A stretch of 64,000 nt of DNA from Actinomadura harenae (GCF_003696215.1 NZ_RFFG01000007.1:62001-126000); one strand, 5' to 3'. Numbered from the stretch's first letter, positions 49,478 through 60,819 are shown. Program-made: numbers and translations. The notes: a model not told the origin generated them from the sequence alone.

Positions 49478-49657
49478 GTGGCCGTCCCGAAGCGGAAGAA
49501 GTCGCGCAGCAACACGCGGCACCGTCGTTCGCAGTGGAAGACCGCTGCCCCGACCCTGGTCGAGTGCCCGACCTGCCGTGACACCAAGCTGCCGCACACC
49601 GCGTGCCAGACGTGCGGCACCTACGACCGGCGTCAGGTCATCGCGCCGTCGGCCTGA
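49478..49657 (+). CDS. rpmF: 50S ribosomal protein L32
   Basis: A 59-residue ribosomal protein from GTG 49478, preceded by GGAGGG. It begins [20 protein letters not shown] and has the zinc-binding cysteines CPTC and CQTC. The strand, spacing (one base after DUF177) and terminator downstream are all as expected. Confidence 0.97.
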   Translation: MAVPKRKKSRSNTRHRRSQWKTAAPTLVECPTCRDTKLPHTACQTCGTYDRRQVIAPSA

Positions 49658-49680
49658 CGACGCGAACTCGTCGTAACCGG

Positions 49681-49713
49681 GGGGCGGTCTCGCGTGCTGA
49701 ACGCGGCCGCCCC
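49681..49713 (+). terminator. Terminator after rpmF
   Basis: GGGGCGG (49681-49687) pairs with CCGCCCC (49707-49713), and CGCG (49691-49694) with CGCG (49702-49705) inside it. The remaining bases to the rnc start at 49954 hold no gene I can support. Confidence 0.7.
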
Positions 49714-49953
49714 TCACGGTTCCCCGGGACCCGCGCCGGCATCCGCCGCCGCGGTCCGGGGACCGGCCACCCGGGCGCGTCGCGCCAGCGTGGTGACCGG
49801 CCGAGGCCGGGGCCCGGAGCCGTGGTGCACGCCGGGAACATTCCCACCGGCGCGCACCTCGCTTTCGCGGACCCGCCTTCGTCGCCCCTCGCCGCCGCGC
49901 GCGCCGTCCACAGGGCAGCCGTCCGAGGCTGTCCCGCCAGGCGAGGAGGGCCT

Positions 49954-50808
49954 GTGAGCGGCAAGAAGGACCGTCCCAACCCGGGCAGCGCCGAGCTGGT
50001 CTCGGCACTGCAGGTCGAGGTCACGCCCGACCTGCTGGAGCGGGCGCTGACGCACCGTTCGTACGCCTACGAGAACGGCGGCCTGCCGACCAACGAGCGC
50101 CTGGAGTTCCTCGGCGACTCGGTGCTCGGGCTGGTCGTCACCGACACCCTGTTCCGCGGCCACCCGGACCTGCCCGAGGGCCAGCTCGCCAAGCTCCGCG
50201 CCGCCGTGGTGAACATGCGCGCCCTCGCGGGCGTCGCGCGCGAGCTCGGCGTCGGCCGGCACATCCGGCTCGGCCGGGGCGAGGAGGGCACCGGCGGGCG
50301 GGACAAGTCGTCCATCCTCGCCGACACCCTCGAGGCGCTGATCGGCGCCGTCTACCTCGACCGCGGCCTGGACGAGGCGTCCGCGCTGGTCCACCGGCTG
50401 TTCGACGCGCTGATCACCCGCTCGGCGGGCCTCGGCGCGGGCCTGGACTGGAAGACCTCGCTCCAGGAGCTCACCGCCGTGGAGGAGCTCGGCGTCCCCG
50501 AGTACCACGTGGCCGAGTCCGGCCCCGACCACCAGAAGACGTTCCGCGCCTCGGTGCGGGTCGGCGGCACGGCCTACGGATCCGGCGAGGGCCGGTCCAA
50601 GAAGGAGGCCGAGCAGCACGCCGCCGAGGCCGCCTGGCACGCCATCCGCGAGACCGTCGTCCAGCGGGAGGGCGGCACCGCCAAGGATGACGGCGCCGCC
50701 AAGAACGACGGCGCCGCCAAGCATGACGGCACTGCCGAGAACGATGACGTGTCCACGAAGGACGGCGAGGGGAAGGGCGGCGCCGCGGCCGCTGTCGCCG
50801 GTGCCTGA
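49954..50808 (+). CDS. rnc: Ribonuclease III
   Basis: A 284-residue double-strand-specific endonuclease for rRNA processing. GTG 49954 follows GAGGAGG; the longer frame is noise. The catalytic signature [13 protein letters not shown] is at about residues 48-60 and [13 protein letters not shown] holds the other metal ligands; the double-stranded RNA-binding domain is about residues 165-235. The C-terminus carries an extra hydrophilic tail with four copies of a 6-residue unit (GAAKND-like, residues 241-264) encoded by an 18-bp tandem repeat. Confidence 0.96.
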   Translation: MSGKKDRPNPGSAELVSALQVEVTPDLLERALTHRSYAYENGGLPTNERLEFLGDSVLGLVVTDTLFRGHPDLPEGQLAKLRAAVVNMRALAGVARELGVGRHIRLGRGEEGTGGRDKSSILADTLEALIGAVYLDRGLDEASALVHRLFDALITRSAGLGAGLDWKTSLQELTAVEELGVPEYHVAESGPDHQKTFRASVRVGGTAYGSGEGRSKKEAEQHAAEAAWHAIRETVVQREGGTAKDDGAAKNDGAAKHDGTAENDDVSTKDGEGKGGAAAAVAGA

Positions 50809-51703
50809 GCTTCCCGAGGTCGAGGTCGTCCGGCGCGGGCTGGACCGCTGGGTGACCGGGCGGACGGTCGCGTCCGCCGAGGTCCTGCACCCCCGCGCCG
50901 TCCGGCGGCACGGGGAGGGCCCGGCCGACTTCGCCGGACGCCTGGCCGGACGCGTCGTCACCGAACCGAGGCGGCGCGGCAAGTACCTGTGGCTGCCCCT
51001 GCGCGGCGACGGCCCGTCGGACGCCCCGGATCACGAGCCCACCGAGGCGCTGCTCGCCCATCTCGGCATGAGCGGGCAGCTCCTGGTGGGGGAGCCGGAC
51101 CGGGAGCGCCACAAGCACCTGCGCGTCCGGGTGACGTTCACCGACGACGGGTCCGACCTGCGGTTCGTCGACCGGCGCACCTTCGGGCACCTGCTGGTCG
51201 CCGACCTCGTCCCGTCGCGGGTGGGCGACCCGGTGCCCGAGCCGGTCGCGCACATCGCCCCCGACCCGCTGGAGGACGCCTTCGACGAGGAGGCGTTCTT
51301 CGCGGCGCTGCGCCGCAAGCGCACCGGCGTCAAGCGGGCGCTGCTCGACCAGTCGCTGATCAGCGGCGTCGGCAACATCTACGCCGACGAGGCGCTGTGG
51401 CGGTCCCGGCTGCACTGGGCGCGTCCCACCGAGACGCTGACGCGCGCCGAGGCGGCCCGGGTGCTGGAGGCCGCGCGCGGGGTGATGAGCGAGGCGCTCG
51501 CGGTCGGCGGGACGTCCTTCGATGCCCTGTACGTCGACGTCAATGGTGACAGCGGCTACTTCGAGCGGTCCCTGGACGCCTACGGGCGCGAGGACGAGCC
51601 GTGCCGCCGCTGCGGAACCCCCATCCGCCGGGACGAGTTCATGAACCGCTCGTCCTTCAGCTGCCCGACCTGCCAGCCGCGCCCGCGCCGGGCGCGCTAC
51701 TGA
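50801..51703 (+). CDS. mutM: Formamidopyrimidine-DNA glycosylase
   Basis: A 300-residue bifunctional glycosylase/lyase that removes 8-oxoguanine and formamidopyrimidines. GTG 50801 gives the start MPELPEVE, where Pro2 is the nucleophile and Glu3 catalytic. [10 protein letters not shown], the helix-two-turn-helix [19 protein letters not shown], and a C-terminal zinc finger (CRRCG and CPTC) are intact. The start lies inside the rnc gene (8-base overlap), so it is translationally coupled. Confidence 0.97.
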   Translation: MPELPEVEVVRRGLDRWVTGRTVASAEVLHPRAVRRHGEGPADFAGRLAGRVVTEPRRRGKYLWLPLRGDGPSDAPDHEPTEALLAHLGMSGQLLVGEPDRERHKHLRVRVTFTDDGSDLRFVDRRTFGHLLVADLVPSRVGDPVPEPVAHIAPDPLEDAFDEEAFFAALRRKRTGVKRALLDQSLISGVGNIYADEALWRSRLHWARPTETLTRAEAARVLEAARGVMSEALAVGGTSFDALYVDVNGDSGYFERSLDAYGREDEPCRRCGTPIRRDEFMNRSSFSCPTCQPRPRRARY

Positions 51704-51749
51704 GACGGCGCTACTGAGACGGCGCTTCCGAGGTGGCGCCACCGAGACC
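51694..51749. repeat. Four 14-bp tandem units across the mutM stop
   Basis: GCGCTACTGAGACG at 51694-51707 contains the mutM stop and is repeated exactly at 51708-51721, then with changes at 51722-51735 and 51736-51749. Unit length and position echo the repeat at the thiD stop. Confidence 0.85.
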
Positions 51750-51759
51750 GGGAGACGAG

Positions 51760-52068
51760 ATGTCGGACGAACCGGACGTGCGGCTGACCGCGTGGGTGCG
51801 CGGTCACGTCCAGGGGGTCGGGTTCCGCTGGTGGGTGCGGGCCCGCGCGTTGGAGCTGGGGCTCGTGGGGAGCGCGTCGAATCTGCGGGACGGCCGCGTC
51901 GAGGTGAACGCCGAAGGTCCGCGTACGGCCTGTGACCGGCTGCTGGAGCTGCTCCGGCCCGACGCCCGGCCCGAATCGGGGCTTCCGGCGCGTCCGGGAC
52001 GCGTGGCCTCGGTGGTGGAGCGGTGGAGCGAGCCGCGTGGTGGGGTCTCCGGTTTCGAGGAACGCTGA
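51760..52068 (+). CDS. acyP: Acylphosphatase
   Basis: A 102-residue acylphosphatase. ATG 51760 follows GGGAG; the longer frame reads through repeat sequence. The catalytic loop [16 protein letters not shown] has the Arg, and Asn is in [13 protein letters not shown]. It hydrolyses acyl phosphates in the cytoplasm. Its place between mutM and smc is conserved in actinobacteria. Confidence 0.95.
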   Translation: MSDEPDVRLTAWVRGHVQGVGFRWWVRARALELGLVGSASNLRDGRVEVNAEGPRTACDRLLELLRPDARPESGLPARPGRVASVVERWSEPRGGVSGFEER

Positions 52069-52246
52069 CCGGGTAGGGAATTCCGGTTTGATCCTGCTAA
52101 ACTGGGGACGACAGGTTGTTACCGGCCTGTGATGTCCGTCTTGACCAGGACTCGTGCCGGTGCGACTCTAGATGATACGCGCACCGAATCCAGTTACTTC
52201 CCGTGCGCGATTCCTGCTGGTTACTCAGCGTGGAGGACCCTTAGTC

Positions 52247-52444
52247 ATGGCGAAGGCTCTACTCGGCCACGTCGGCGGTCCCGACCCCCGGATGGTCGCG
52301 GAGATGCGGCGCCTGCAGCAGCGCGTACGTGATCTGGAGGCCGAGCTCGTCCGGCTCCAGGAGGAGAACGACGCGCTCGCGACGGCCGCCGAGGGCGACA
52401 TGGTGTCGCTCGGAGTGAAGGATCGCGAACCGGCGCTGACCTGA
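52247..52444 (+). CDS. Small coiled-coil protein between acyP and smc
   Basis: A 65-residue protein from ATG 52247 with GGAGG ten bases upstream. It begins MAKALLGHVGGPDPRMVAEM and continues with a heptad-like helix (RRLQQRVRDLEAELVRLQEEN), then a short acidic tail. It looks like a small dimeric coiled coil conserved at this site in related genomes. Function unknown. A terminator follows 30 bases after the stop. Confidence 0.75.
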   Translation: MAKALLGHVGGPDPRMVAEMRRLQQRVRDLEAELVRLQEENDALATAAEGDMVSLGVKDREPALT

Positions 52445-52474
52445 TCGGCGCCGCTTTTTCATGTCAGTCAAGGC

Positions 52475-52501
52475 AGGGACGCCGTTTCCCATGGCGTCCC
52501 T
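52475..52501 (+). terminator. Terminator after the coiled-coil gene
   Basis: AGGGACGCC (52475-52483) pairs with GGCGTCCCT (52493-52501) around a 9-base loop, followed by TGTTCTTTC. A canonical intrinsic terminator form. Confidence 0.85.
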
Positions 52502-52911
52502 TGTTCTTTCCCGCAGTGCCCTCGGCCCCTGATTCGGACTTCTTGACCTGCATTTGGGGATAGGCCCGTTTCTCGGACGCCGGTGGGCGCCGTGGCTGCC
52601 GCAGTCCAGCACGATGTCCACCGGCGCGCCCGGCTCCCGGGCGTGCCTTCGGGCTGTCCGGCGAGGCCCCTGGCCGCCGGGTCGGCGTGGCGTGATGTGG
52701 CCGATCGCGGCATATTGGCGGCACTTCGGCGGAGAACGGCCGCGCGGATGCGGGGTCCCGGCGTCCTCTGCCGGTATCGTTCGACAGGCTCGCGGGCGTT
52801 CGCCCGGCGGGCCACGGGGGTGAGCGAGCCCGCCCGGCGCCGTCCGGCGCGACGCGACATGACGCGATGTGCCGCTCCCCGACCGCGAACCCGGAGGAGG
52901 ACGGCGAGCGC
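52502..52911. other. Intergenic region before smc without a supported gene
   Basis: About 410 bases of high-GC sequence. Frames crossing it on both strands have poor starts and read into neighbouring features. I see no clear promoter hexamers beyond TATCGT near 52785 and no repeat. The smc promoter must lie here. Confidence 0.5.
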
Positions 52912-55900
52912 GTGTACCTGAAGACCCTGACCCTGCGCGGGTTCAAGTCGTTCGCGTCGTCCACCACCCTGAAGTTCGAGCCCGGGATCACCGCCGTGGT
53001 CGGCCCGAACGGGTCCGGCAAGTCCAATGTCGTGGACGCGCTCGCCTGGGTGATGGGCGAGCAGGGGGCCAAGTCGCTGCGCGGCGGCAAGATGGAGGAC
53101 GTGATCTTCGCGGGCACCGCGAACCGTCCGCCGCTGGGCCGCGCCGAGGTCGTGCTGACCATCGACAACTCCGACGGCGCCCTGCCGATCGACTACACCG
53201 AGGTCACCATCAGCCGGCTGATGTTCCGGTCCGGCCAGTCGGAGTACGCGATCAACGGCGACTCCTGCCGGCTGCTGGACATCCAGGAGCTGCTGTCGGA
53301 CTCCGGCATCGGCCGCGAGATGCACGTGATCATCGGGCAGGGCCAGCTGGACCGGGTGCTGCACGCCGGGTCGGAGGGCCGCCGCGCGGTGATCGAGGAG
53401 GCCGCGGGCGTCCTGAAGCACCGCAAGCGCAAGGAGAAGGCGCTGCGGAAGCTGGACGCGATGCAGGCCAACCTCACCCGCGTCCAGGACCTGGTCGGCG
53501 AGCTGCGCCGCCAGCTCAAGCCGCTCGGACGGCAGGCCGAGATCGCCCGCCGCGCCGCCGTCATCCAGGCCGACCTGCGCGACGCGCGGCTGCGGCTGCT
53601 GGCCGACGACCTGGTCACGCTGCGGACGAGGCTGGAGCGCGAGGCCGCCGACGAGGCGCAGATCCGCGGGCGGCGCGTCGAGACCGAGCGGGCGCTCGCC
53701 GAGGCGCAGGAACGCGAGGGCGTGCTGGAGGCGGAGGAGGCCGAGCAGGCCCCGAAGCTGGCGCTCGTCCAGGACACCTGGTACCAGCTGTCGTCGCTGA
53801 AGGAGCGGCTGCGCGGCGTCGCCGACCTGGCCGCCGAGCGGCACCGGAACGCGGCCGAGGCGCGCGACGAGGAGCGCCGGGGCCGCGACCCCGAGGACAT
53901 GGAGCGCGAGGCCGCCGAGATCCGCGAGCAGGAGGACATGCTCCGCGAGGCTCTCGAGGAGGCCCAGGACGGCCTGGACGAGGCCGTGCGCGAACGGTCC
54001 GACGCGGAGGAGGGCCTGAACAGCGAGGAGCGCCGCCTCCAGTCCGCCGCGCGCGCCGCCGCCGACCGCCGCGAGGAGCTGGCCCGGCTGCGCGGACGTG
54101 TCGAGGCGCTCCGAAGCAAGGCGCAGGCCGGGCAGTCGGAGATCGGCCGCCTGTCGGCCGCGCGCGCCGACGCCGAGCAGCGCGCCGCGACCGCACGGAC
54201 CGAGTTCGAGGCGTTCGAGGCCGAGGTCGTCGAGGACCCGGCGCTCGCCGCCGAGCACGACGCCGCCCAGGAGCTGCTGGACGCCGCGAAGGAGACCACC
54301 GAGACCGCCCGCGCCGCCGTGGACGTCCCGCGCCAGGCGCTGAAGGAGGCGCGCGCCGCGGTGTCGGCCGCCCGGTCCGCCGACCAGGCCGCGCAGAAGC
54401 GCGTGACCGCCCTCCAGGCCCGCATCGAGGCCCTGAACCTGACGCTCGCGTCGGCCGCGGACGGCGGTGAGGCGCTGCTCGCGTCCGGGCTGGACGGCGT
54501 CCTCGGCACGGTCGCGTCGCTGCTGACCGTCCGCCCGGGGTACGAGACGGCCGTCGCCGCGGCGCTCGGCGACGCCACCCAGGCGATCGCCGTCGGCTCG
54601 CTCGACACGGCCGAGGCCGCGCTGACGCTGCTGCGCGCGAAGGACGCGGGACGCGCCGGGCTGCTCGTCGGTGGTTCGGGCGTGCCCGACGCGTTCGACC
54701 GGATTCCGGGCGTCGACTACGCGATCGACGCGGTGACCGTCCCGGACGCGGTGCGTCCCGCGATGGAGTTCCTGCTGCGGGACGTCGCGGTCGCCGACGA
54801 CGTGACGTCCGCGGCCAAGCTCGTCCGGACCCATCCGTCGCTGCGCGTCGTGTCCGGCGACGGCGACCTCGTGGGCGCGCACTGGGCGCAGGGCGGCGGC
54901 GCGGACGGCGGGCAGTCGATCCTTCGGATGCGCGCCACGCTGGACGAGGCCACCGCCGACCTGGAGGCCGCCGAGACCGCCGCCGAGCGCAGCGCCGACG
55001 ACCTCACGGAGACGACCGAGGCCGAGCAGCAGGCGCAGCTCTCCCTGGACGCGTCGCAGGTCGCGGTGGGGGAGGCCCAGGCCGTTGTCAACGCCGCCCA
55101 GGCGGAGCTCGACCGCATTCGCGCGCGCGTGCGCGAGGTCGAGTCACAGGCCGCACAGGAGGCGAAGCGCGCAGCGCGGCTGGAGGCGGACGTCCGGGCC
55201 GCGAGTGGCGAGGTCGAGCGGCTGGGCAAGGCGCTCGACGCGGCCGCCGAGTCCCGCGAGGCGGACCTCCAGGCCGCCGAGGACCTCGCGATGCGGCTGG
55301 AGGAGGCCGAGGAGGCCGCCAACGTCGCCGACGAGGTCGGCGAGGACACGTCCGCGCGCGACGAGTTGTCCGCGCGCGTGCAGGAGCTGCGCTCGTCCGA
55401 GATGGAGGCGCGGCTGACGGTCCGCACGGCCGAGGAGCGCGTCCAGGCCATCTCCGGACGCGCCGACGCCCTCGAACACGGAGCCCGCCGCGAGCGCGAG
55501 GAGCGCGCCCGCGCGGCCCGCCGCCGCGCCCGCCGCGAGCAGCAGGCGAAGATCGCCGAGGCGGTGCACCAGGGGTCGCTGGCCGCGCTGGCGCGCATCG
55601 AGCACTCGCTCGCCGCGGCCGTCACGCAGCGCGAGGCGGCCGAGGAGGCGCGCGCCGCCCGCGAGTCGGAGCTCCGGGTGATCCGGACGCAGGTGCGCGA
55701 GCTGTCGTCGATGCTGGAACGCCTGGTCAACGTCGTCCACGGCAACGAGGTCGCGCGCGCCGAGCAGCGTCTGCGGCTGGAGCAGCTGGAGCAGCGCGCG
55801 CTGGAGGAGTTCGGCCTCGAGGTCGACGCGCTGGTCGGCGAGTACGGGCCCGACCAGGACGTCCCGCCGGGTCCGGAGGCGGCCGAGGACGCCAGGCCGC

Positions 55901-56589
55901 TGCCGTACGACCGTCCCACGCAGGAGAAGCGGGCGAAGAAGGCCGAGCGCGAGCTGAACCAGCTCGGCAAGATCAACCCGCTCGCGCTGGAGGAGTTCGC
56001 GGCGCTGGAGGAGCGGCACGCGTTCCTGACCTCGCAGCTGGAGGACCTCAAGAAGACCCGCCGTGACCTGCTGCTGGTCGTCAAGGAGGTGGACGACCGG
56101 GTGCAGCAGGTGTTCGCGTCCGCCTACGCCGACACCGAGCGCGAGTTCGAGCGGATCTTCGCGCGGCTGTTCCCCGGCGGCGAGGGCAGCCTGTCGCTCA
56201 CCGAGCCCGACGACATGCTCACCACGGGCGTCGAGGTCTCGGCCCGTCCGCCCGGCAAGAAGGTCAAGCGGCTGTCGCTGCTGTCCGGCGGCGAGCGGTC
56301 GCTGGTCGCGATCGCGTTCCTCGTCGCGGTGTTCAAGGCCCGCCCGTCCCCGTTCTACGTCCTGGACGAGGTGGAGGCGGCGCTCGACGACACCAACACC
56401 CAGCGGCTCATCAGGGTCTTCGAGGAGCTGCGCGAGTCGTCCCAGCTCATCGTCATCACCCACCAGAAGCGGACGATGGAGGGCGCGGACGCCCTCTACG
56501 GCGTGTCGATGCGGGGCGACGGCGTCACGCAGGTGGTCAGCCAGCGCCTCGTCCGCGACGAACCGGAGCCCGCCCCCGCGCCCGTCTAG
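52912..56589 (+). CDS. smc: Chromosome segregation protein SMC
   Basis: A 1225-residue SMC protein that organises and segregates the chromosome with ScpA/ScpB. GTG 52912 gives the usual start YLKTLTLRGFKSFAS. The ATP head has Walker A GPNGSGKSN near residue 35; two long coiled coils flank a hinge at about residues 520-665 (GVLGTVASLLTVRPGYETA). The C-terminal head has LSGGERSLVAIAFL and the Walker B FYVLDEVEAALDD. Length and parts are normal. Confidence 0.98.
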   Translation: MYLKTLTLRGFKSFASSTTLKFEPGITAVVGPNGSGKSNVVDALAWVMGEQGAKSLRGGKMEDVIFAGTANRPPLGRAEVVLTIDNSDGALPIDYTEVTISRLMFRSGQSEYAINGDSCRLLDIQELLSDSGIGREMHVIIGQGQLDRVLHAGSEGRRAVIEEAAGVLKHRKRKEKALRKLDAMQANLTRVQDLVGELRRQLKPLGRQAEIARRAAVIQADLRDARLRLLADDLVTLRTRLEREAADEAQIRGRRVETERALAEAQEREGVLEAEEAEQAPKLALVQDTWYQLSSLKERLRGVADLAAERHRNAAEARDEERRGRDPEDMEREAAEIREQEDMLREALEEAQDGLDEAVRERSDAEEGLNSEERRLQSAARAAADRREELARLRGRVEALRSKAQAGQSEIGRLSAARADAEQRAATARTEFEAFEAEVVEDPALAAEHDAAQELLDAAKETTETARAAVDVPRQALKEARAAVSAARSADQAAQKRVTALQARIEALNLTLASAADGGEALLASGLDGVLGTVASLLTVRPGYETAVAAALGDATQAIAVGSLDTAEAALTLLRAKDAGRAGLLVGGSGVPDAFDRIPGVDYAIDAVTVPDAVRPAMEFLLRDVAVADDVTSAAKLVRTHPSLRVVSGDGDLVGAHWAQGGGADGGQSILRMRATLDEATADLEAAETAAERSADDLTETTEAEQQAQLSLDASQVAVGEAQAVVNAAQAELDRIRARVREVESQAAQEAKRAARLEADVRAASGEVERLGKALDAAAESREADLQAAEDLAMRLEEAEEAANVADEVGEDTSARDELSARVQELRSSEMEARLTVRTAEERVQAISGRADALEHGARREREERARAARRRARREQQAKIAEAVHQGSLAALARIEHSLAAAVTQREAAEEARAARESELRVIRTQVRELSSMLERLVNVVHGNEVARAEQRLRLEQLEQRALEEFGLEVDALVGEYGPDQDVPPGPEAAEDARPLPYDRPTQEKRAKKAERELNQLGKINPLALEEFAALEERHAFLTSQLEDLKKTRRDLLLVVKEVDDRVQQVFASAYADTEREFERIFARLFPGGEGSLSLTEPDDMLTTGVEVSARPPGKKVKRLSLLSGGERSLVAIAFLVAVFKARPSPFYVLDEVEAALDDTNTQRLIRVFEELRESSQLIVITHQKRTMEGADALYGVSMRGDGVTQVVSQRLVRDEPEPAPAPV

Positions 56590-56713
56590 ATCCGGTCAAG
56601 TGGTGCATAAACCTCAGTGATCTGGGTGGACTTTGCCTGCGGATGGTTTTCTTTCCCGAGAATCGAGGAACCGGGGGAGGCGCGATCTAGGCCGGACTCC
56701 GTAACGTCCTAAC

Positions 56714-57589
56714 GTGGCCATGCGGCTCCGATCACTGATCATCGCCGTCATCATTCCGGCCGTGTTCCTCGCGCCCGGTGGTCACTGCCGAGGTCCGGAA
56801 CAGGGCCGGCAGGACGGCTCGTCCTCACCCCCGAGCAAGGGGACGGGCCGTTCGCCGGGGAGACCGGCGCCTCCGTGGCGTCCACCGCACGGACGCCCGG
56901 CCACGGCCGCCTACCGGTTCCACTGGGGCAGGCCGGTCGCGTCCGACGACTTCCGTGGGGAGCGGCTCGACCGACGCGCCTGGGAGGTCTACGACGGCCC
57001 AGGTCAGGACGGCAAAGGACACCGCAGCCCCCGCGCGGTCGGCGTCCGGAACGGCGTCCTCACGATCACCGGACGCCCGGACGGCACGACCGGCGGCGTG
57101 GCCTGGAAACGCGGTTCGCAGCACACCGGCCGCTGGGAGGCCCGCGTCCGGATGTCCCGGGCCTCCGCCGCCTACCACCCCGTCCTCCTGCTGTGGCCTA
57201 CGCGCGCACGCGGGGGAAACGCCCCGAACGGCGGTGGCGGCGAGGTGGACTGGCTGGAGGTCGCCGACAACGGCACCCGCCGGACCGCGGAGTTCTTCCT
57301 GCACTACGGCTCCACGCGCAAGGACCAGCAGGTTTCCGGTCAGGTCCACGTCGACCTGACCCGCTGGCACGCGTTCGCCGTCGAATGGACGAACACCTGG
57401 GTCAGCGGCTTCGTGGACGGCAGGCGCTGGTTCCACACCACCCGCCGCGACGCCCTGCCGCACGGGCGGATGGGGCAGACGATCCAGCTCGACTGGTTCC
57501 CGCGAGACGCTCGCCACACCGCGCGCGGTATCAGGAGGAACGCCCCCGCGACGCTCCAGGTCGACTGGATCCGCATGTATCGGCGCTGA
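56714..57589 (+). CDS. Secreted GH16 family glycoside hydrolase
   Basis: A 291-residue protein with an N-terminal signal (RSLIIAVIIPAVFLA), a Pro-rich linker to about residue 65, then a GH16-like beta-sandwich. The catalytic ExDxxE motif is present as Glu177, Asp179, Glu182 in GGEVDWLEVAD. YHPVLLLWPT, TRWHAFAVEWTNTWVSGFVD and the closing LQVDWIRMYRR are typical. It should cleave a beta-glucan or similar outside the cell. ATG 56720 is a nearby alternative start. Its place between smc and ftsY is not part of the usual core order. Confidence 0.85.
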   Translation: MAMRLRSLIIAVIIPAVFLAPGGHCRGPEQGRQDGSSSPPSKGTGRSPGRPAPPWRPPHGRPATAAYRFHWGRPVASDDFRGERLDRRAWEVYDGPGQDGKGHRSPRAVGVRNGVLTITGRPDGTTGGVAWKRGSQHTGRWEARVRMSRASAAYHPVLLLWPTRARGGNAPNGGGGEVDWLEVADNGTRRTAEFFLHYGSTRKDQQVSGQVHVDLTRWHAFAVEWTNTWVSGFVDGRRWFHTTRRDALPHGRMGQTIQLDWFPRDARHTARGIRRNAPATLQVDWIRMYRR

Positions 57590-57661
57590 CGGGACTGAAA
57601 GGCGTCCCATCCGGCGCTGCGGTACGGGGCATCGGCGGCCGTCTGGAAAACTGGACCCGCT

Positions 57662-58822
57662 ATGGAATACGTGATCCTCATCGCCGGGCTGGCCGTCCTC
57701 GCGTTGATCGTGGGCGGCGTGATGTTCTTGCGGCCCGGCCGCCGCAAGCCCCAAGCTCCCGTCGAACCAGCGGAGCGGCCCGACATCCAGGCAGGCGCGA
57801 CCACCACCGCGCCGCCGGAGGAGGATCAGGCCGCCCCGACGGTGGAACGGGCCCCACCGGCGCCCGCCGCGCCGCCCAAGCCGGAGATCGAGGTCCCGCC
57901 GCCGTCCGCCGGCCGGCTGGTCCGGCTGCGCGCCCGGCTCGCCCGGTCCCAGAACACCTTCGGCAAGACGCTGCTCGGCCTCCTGTCCCGCGACCATCTC
58001 GACGACGACGCGTGGGACGAGATCGAGGACACCCTGATCGGCGCCGACATCGGCGTCTCGGTGGCCCGTCAGATCACCGACGACCTGCGCACCCGCGTCC
58101 AGGTGCTCGGCAGCCGCACGCCCGCGGAGGTCCGCGCCCTGCTGCACGAGGAGCTGGTCAAGCAGATCGGCCCCGACCTCGACCGCTCGCTCCACACCCA
58201 GCGGCACGGCGAGAAGCCCGCCGTGCTCATGGTCGTCGGCGTCAACGGCACCGGCAAGACCACCACGACCGGCAAGCTCGCCCGCGTCCTGGTCGGGGAC
58301 GGCCAGACCGTCGTCCTCGGCGCGGCCGACACCTTCCGCGCCGCCGCCGCCGACCAGCTGCAGACCTGGGGCGAGCGGGTCGGCGCGCAGGTCGTCCGCA
58401 AGGACGAGGGCGCCGACCCGGCCTCGGTCGCGTTCGACGCGGTCAAGCAGGGCATCGACGCCAAGGTCGACACGGTGATCATCGACACCGCCGGCCGGCT
58501 GCACACCAAGACCGGCCTCATGGACGAGCTCGGCAAGGTCAAGCGGGTCGTGGAGAAGCAGGCCGCGGTCGACGAGGTGCTGCTCGTCCTCGACGCCACC
58601 ACCGGCCAGAACGGCATGCAGCAGGCCCGCGTGTTCGCCGAGGTCGTCAACATCACCGGCATCGCGCTGACCAAGCTGGACGGCACCGCCAAGGGCGGCA
58701 TCGTCGTCCAGGTGCAGCGCGAGCTGGGCGTCCCGGTCAAGCTCGTCGGCCTCGGCGAGGGCCCGGACGACCTGGCCCCGTTCGAGCCCGGCGCGTTCGT
58801 GGACGCCATCCTCGGCGACTGA
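57662..58822 (+). CDS. ftsY: Signal recognition particle receptor FtsY
   Basis: A 386-residue SRP GTPase that docks ribosome-SRP complexes at the membrane. It begins with a membrane helix (EYVILIAGLAVLALIVGGVM), then a Pro/Ala-rich acidic linker, an N domain from about residue 85 and the G domain with GVNGTGKTTTTGKLA, DTFRAAAADQL, IIDTAGRLHTK and TKLDGTAKGG. Normal for actinobacteria. Confidence 0.97.
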   Translation: MEYVILIAGLAVLALIVGGVMFLRPGRRKPQAPVEPAERPDIQAGATTTAPPEEDQAAPTVERAPPAPAAPPKPEIEVPPPSAGRLVRLRARLARSQNTFGKTLLGLLSRDHLDDDAWDEIEDTLIGADIGVSVARQITDDLRTRVQVLGSRTPAEVRALLHEELVKQIGPDLDRSLHTQRHGEKPAVLMVVGVNGTGKTTTTGKLARVLVGDGQTVVLGAADTFRAAAADQLQTWGERVGAQVVRKDEGADPASVAFDAVKQGIDAKVDTVIIDTAGRLHTKTGLMDELGKVKRVVEKQAAVDEVLLVLDATTGQNGMQQARVFAEVVNITGIALTKLDGTAKGGIVVQVQRELGVPVKLVGLGEGPDDLAPFEPGAFVDAILGD

Positions 58823-58834
58823 TCGTCCATGGGG

Positions 58835-58856
58835 CTCCGCCGGCCTTCCGGCGGAG
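58835..58856 (+). terminator. First terminator hairpin after ftsY
   Basis: CTCCGCCGG (58835-58843) and CCGGCGGAG (58848-58856) pair around a CCTT loop. A smaller GGCGGA-TCG-TCCGCC hairpin follows at about 58863-58877. Confidence 0.7.
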
Positions 58857-58894
58857 ACCCACCGGCGGATCGTCCGCCGTCCCGTCACGACACC

Positions 58895-58926
58895 AGACCC
58901 CACCGGTCACCCGACCGGTGGGGTCT
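58895..58926 (+). terminator. Second, strong terminator after ftsY
   Basis: AGACCCCACCGGTC (58895-58908) and GACCGGTGGGGTCT (58913-58926) pair perfectly around ACCC and run into TTTC. Confidence 0.9.
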
Positions 58927-59025
58927 TTCGTAGGGAAAGGGCTGGCGGAAACGCTCGAAACCCCTGTCCTAACCGGGCAGTCGGTGAGGATTCCGAAACA
59001 CCCGCGCAACACGCCGCGACGGGGT

Positions 59026-59063
59026 TTCACACCGCCGAAACACGGGAGCCGAACAGGCGAAAC
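59026..59063 (+). promoter_or_regulatory. GlnR-type operator before amtB
   Basis: TTCAC (59026-59030), six bases, GAAAC (59037-59041), six bases, GCCGA (59048-59052), six bases, GAAAC (59059-59063). This reproduces the two-box GlnR pattern gTnAC-n6-GaAAc with 22-base periodicity. Both GAAAC boxes are perfect; the second a-box is poor. It lies 61-98 bases upstream of the amtB start. Confidence 0.7.
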
Positions 59064-59123
59064 GGCCGCGCCGGAATCTTTTGCCCAGTCCACGTTCCCG
59101 GTCGAGGAGGGGCATCCCCCGAG

Positions 59124-60811
<1,688 letters not shown>

Positions 60812-60819
60812 GCCGCCGC

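Noticed and set aside
52464..52553. A 29-codon Lys-rich frame on the minus strand over the terminator before smc
   Set aside because: Weak start region and it reads through the hairpin terminator, which explains its sequence.
52468..54882. An 804-codon minus-strand frame opposite smc
   Set aside because: Antisense shadow of the SMC coding sequence.
58930..58960. Another GlnR box from GAAAC repeats near the ftsY terminator
   Set aside because: The spacing between the GAAAC copies is 4 bases instead of 6 and the TnAC half is missing.
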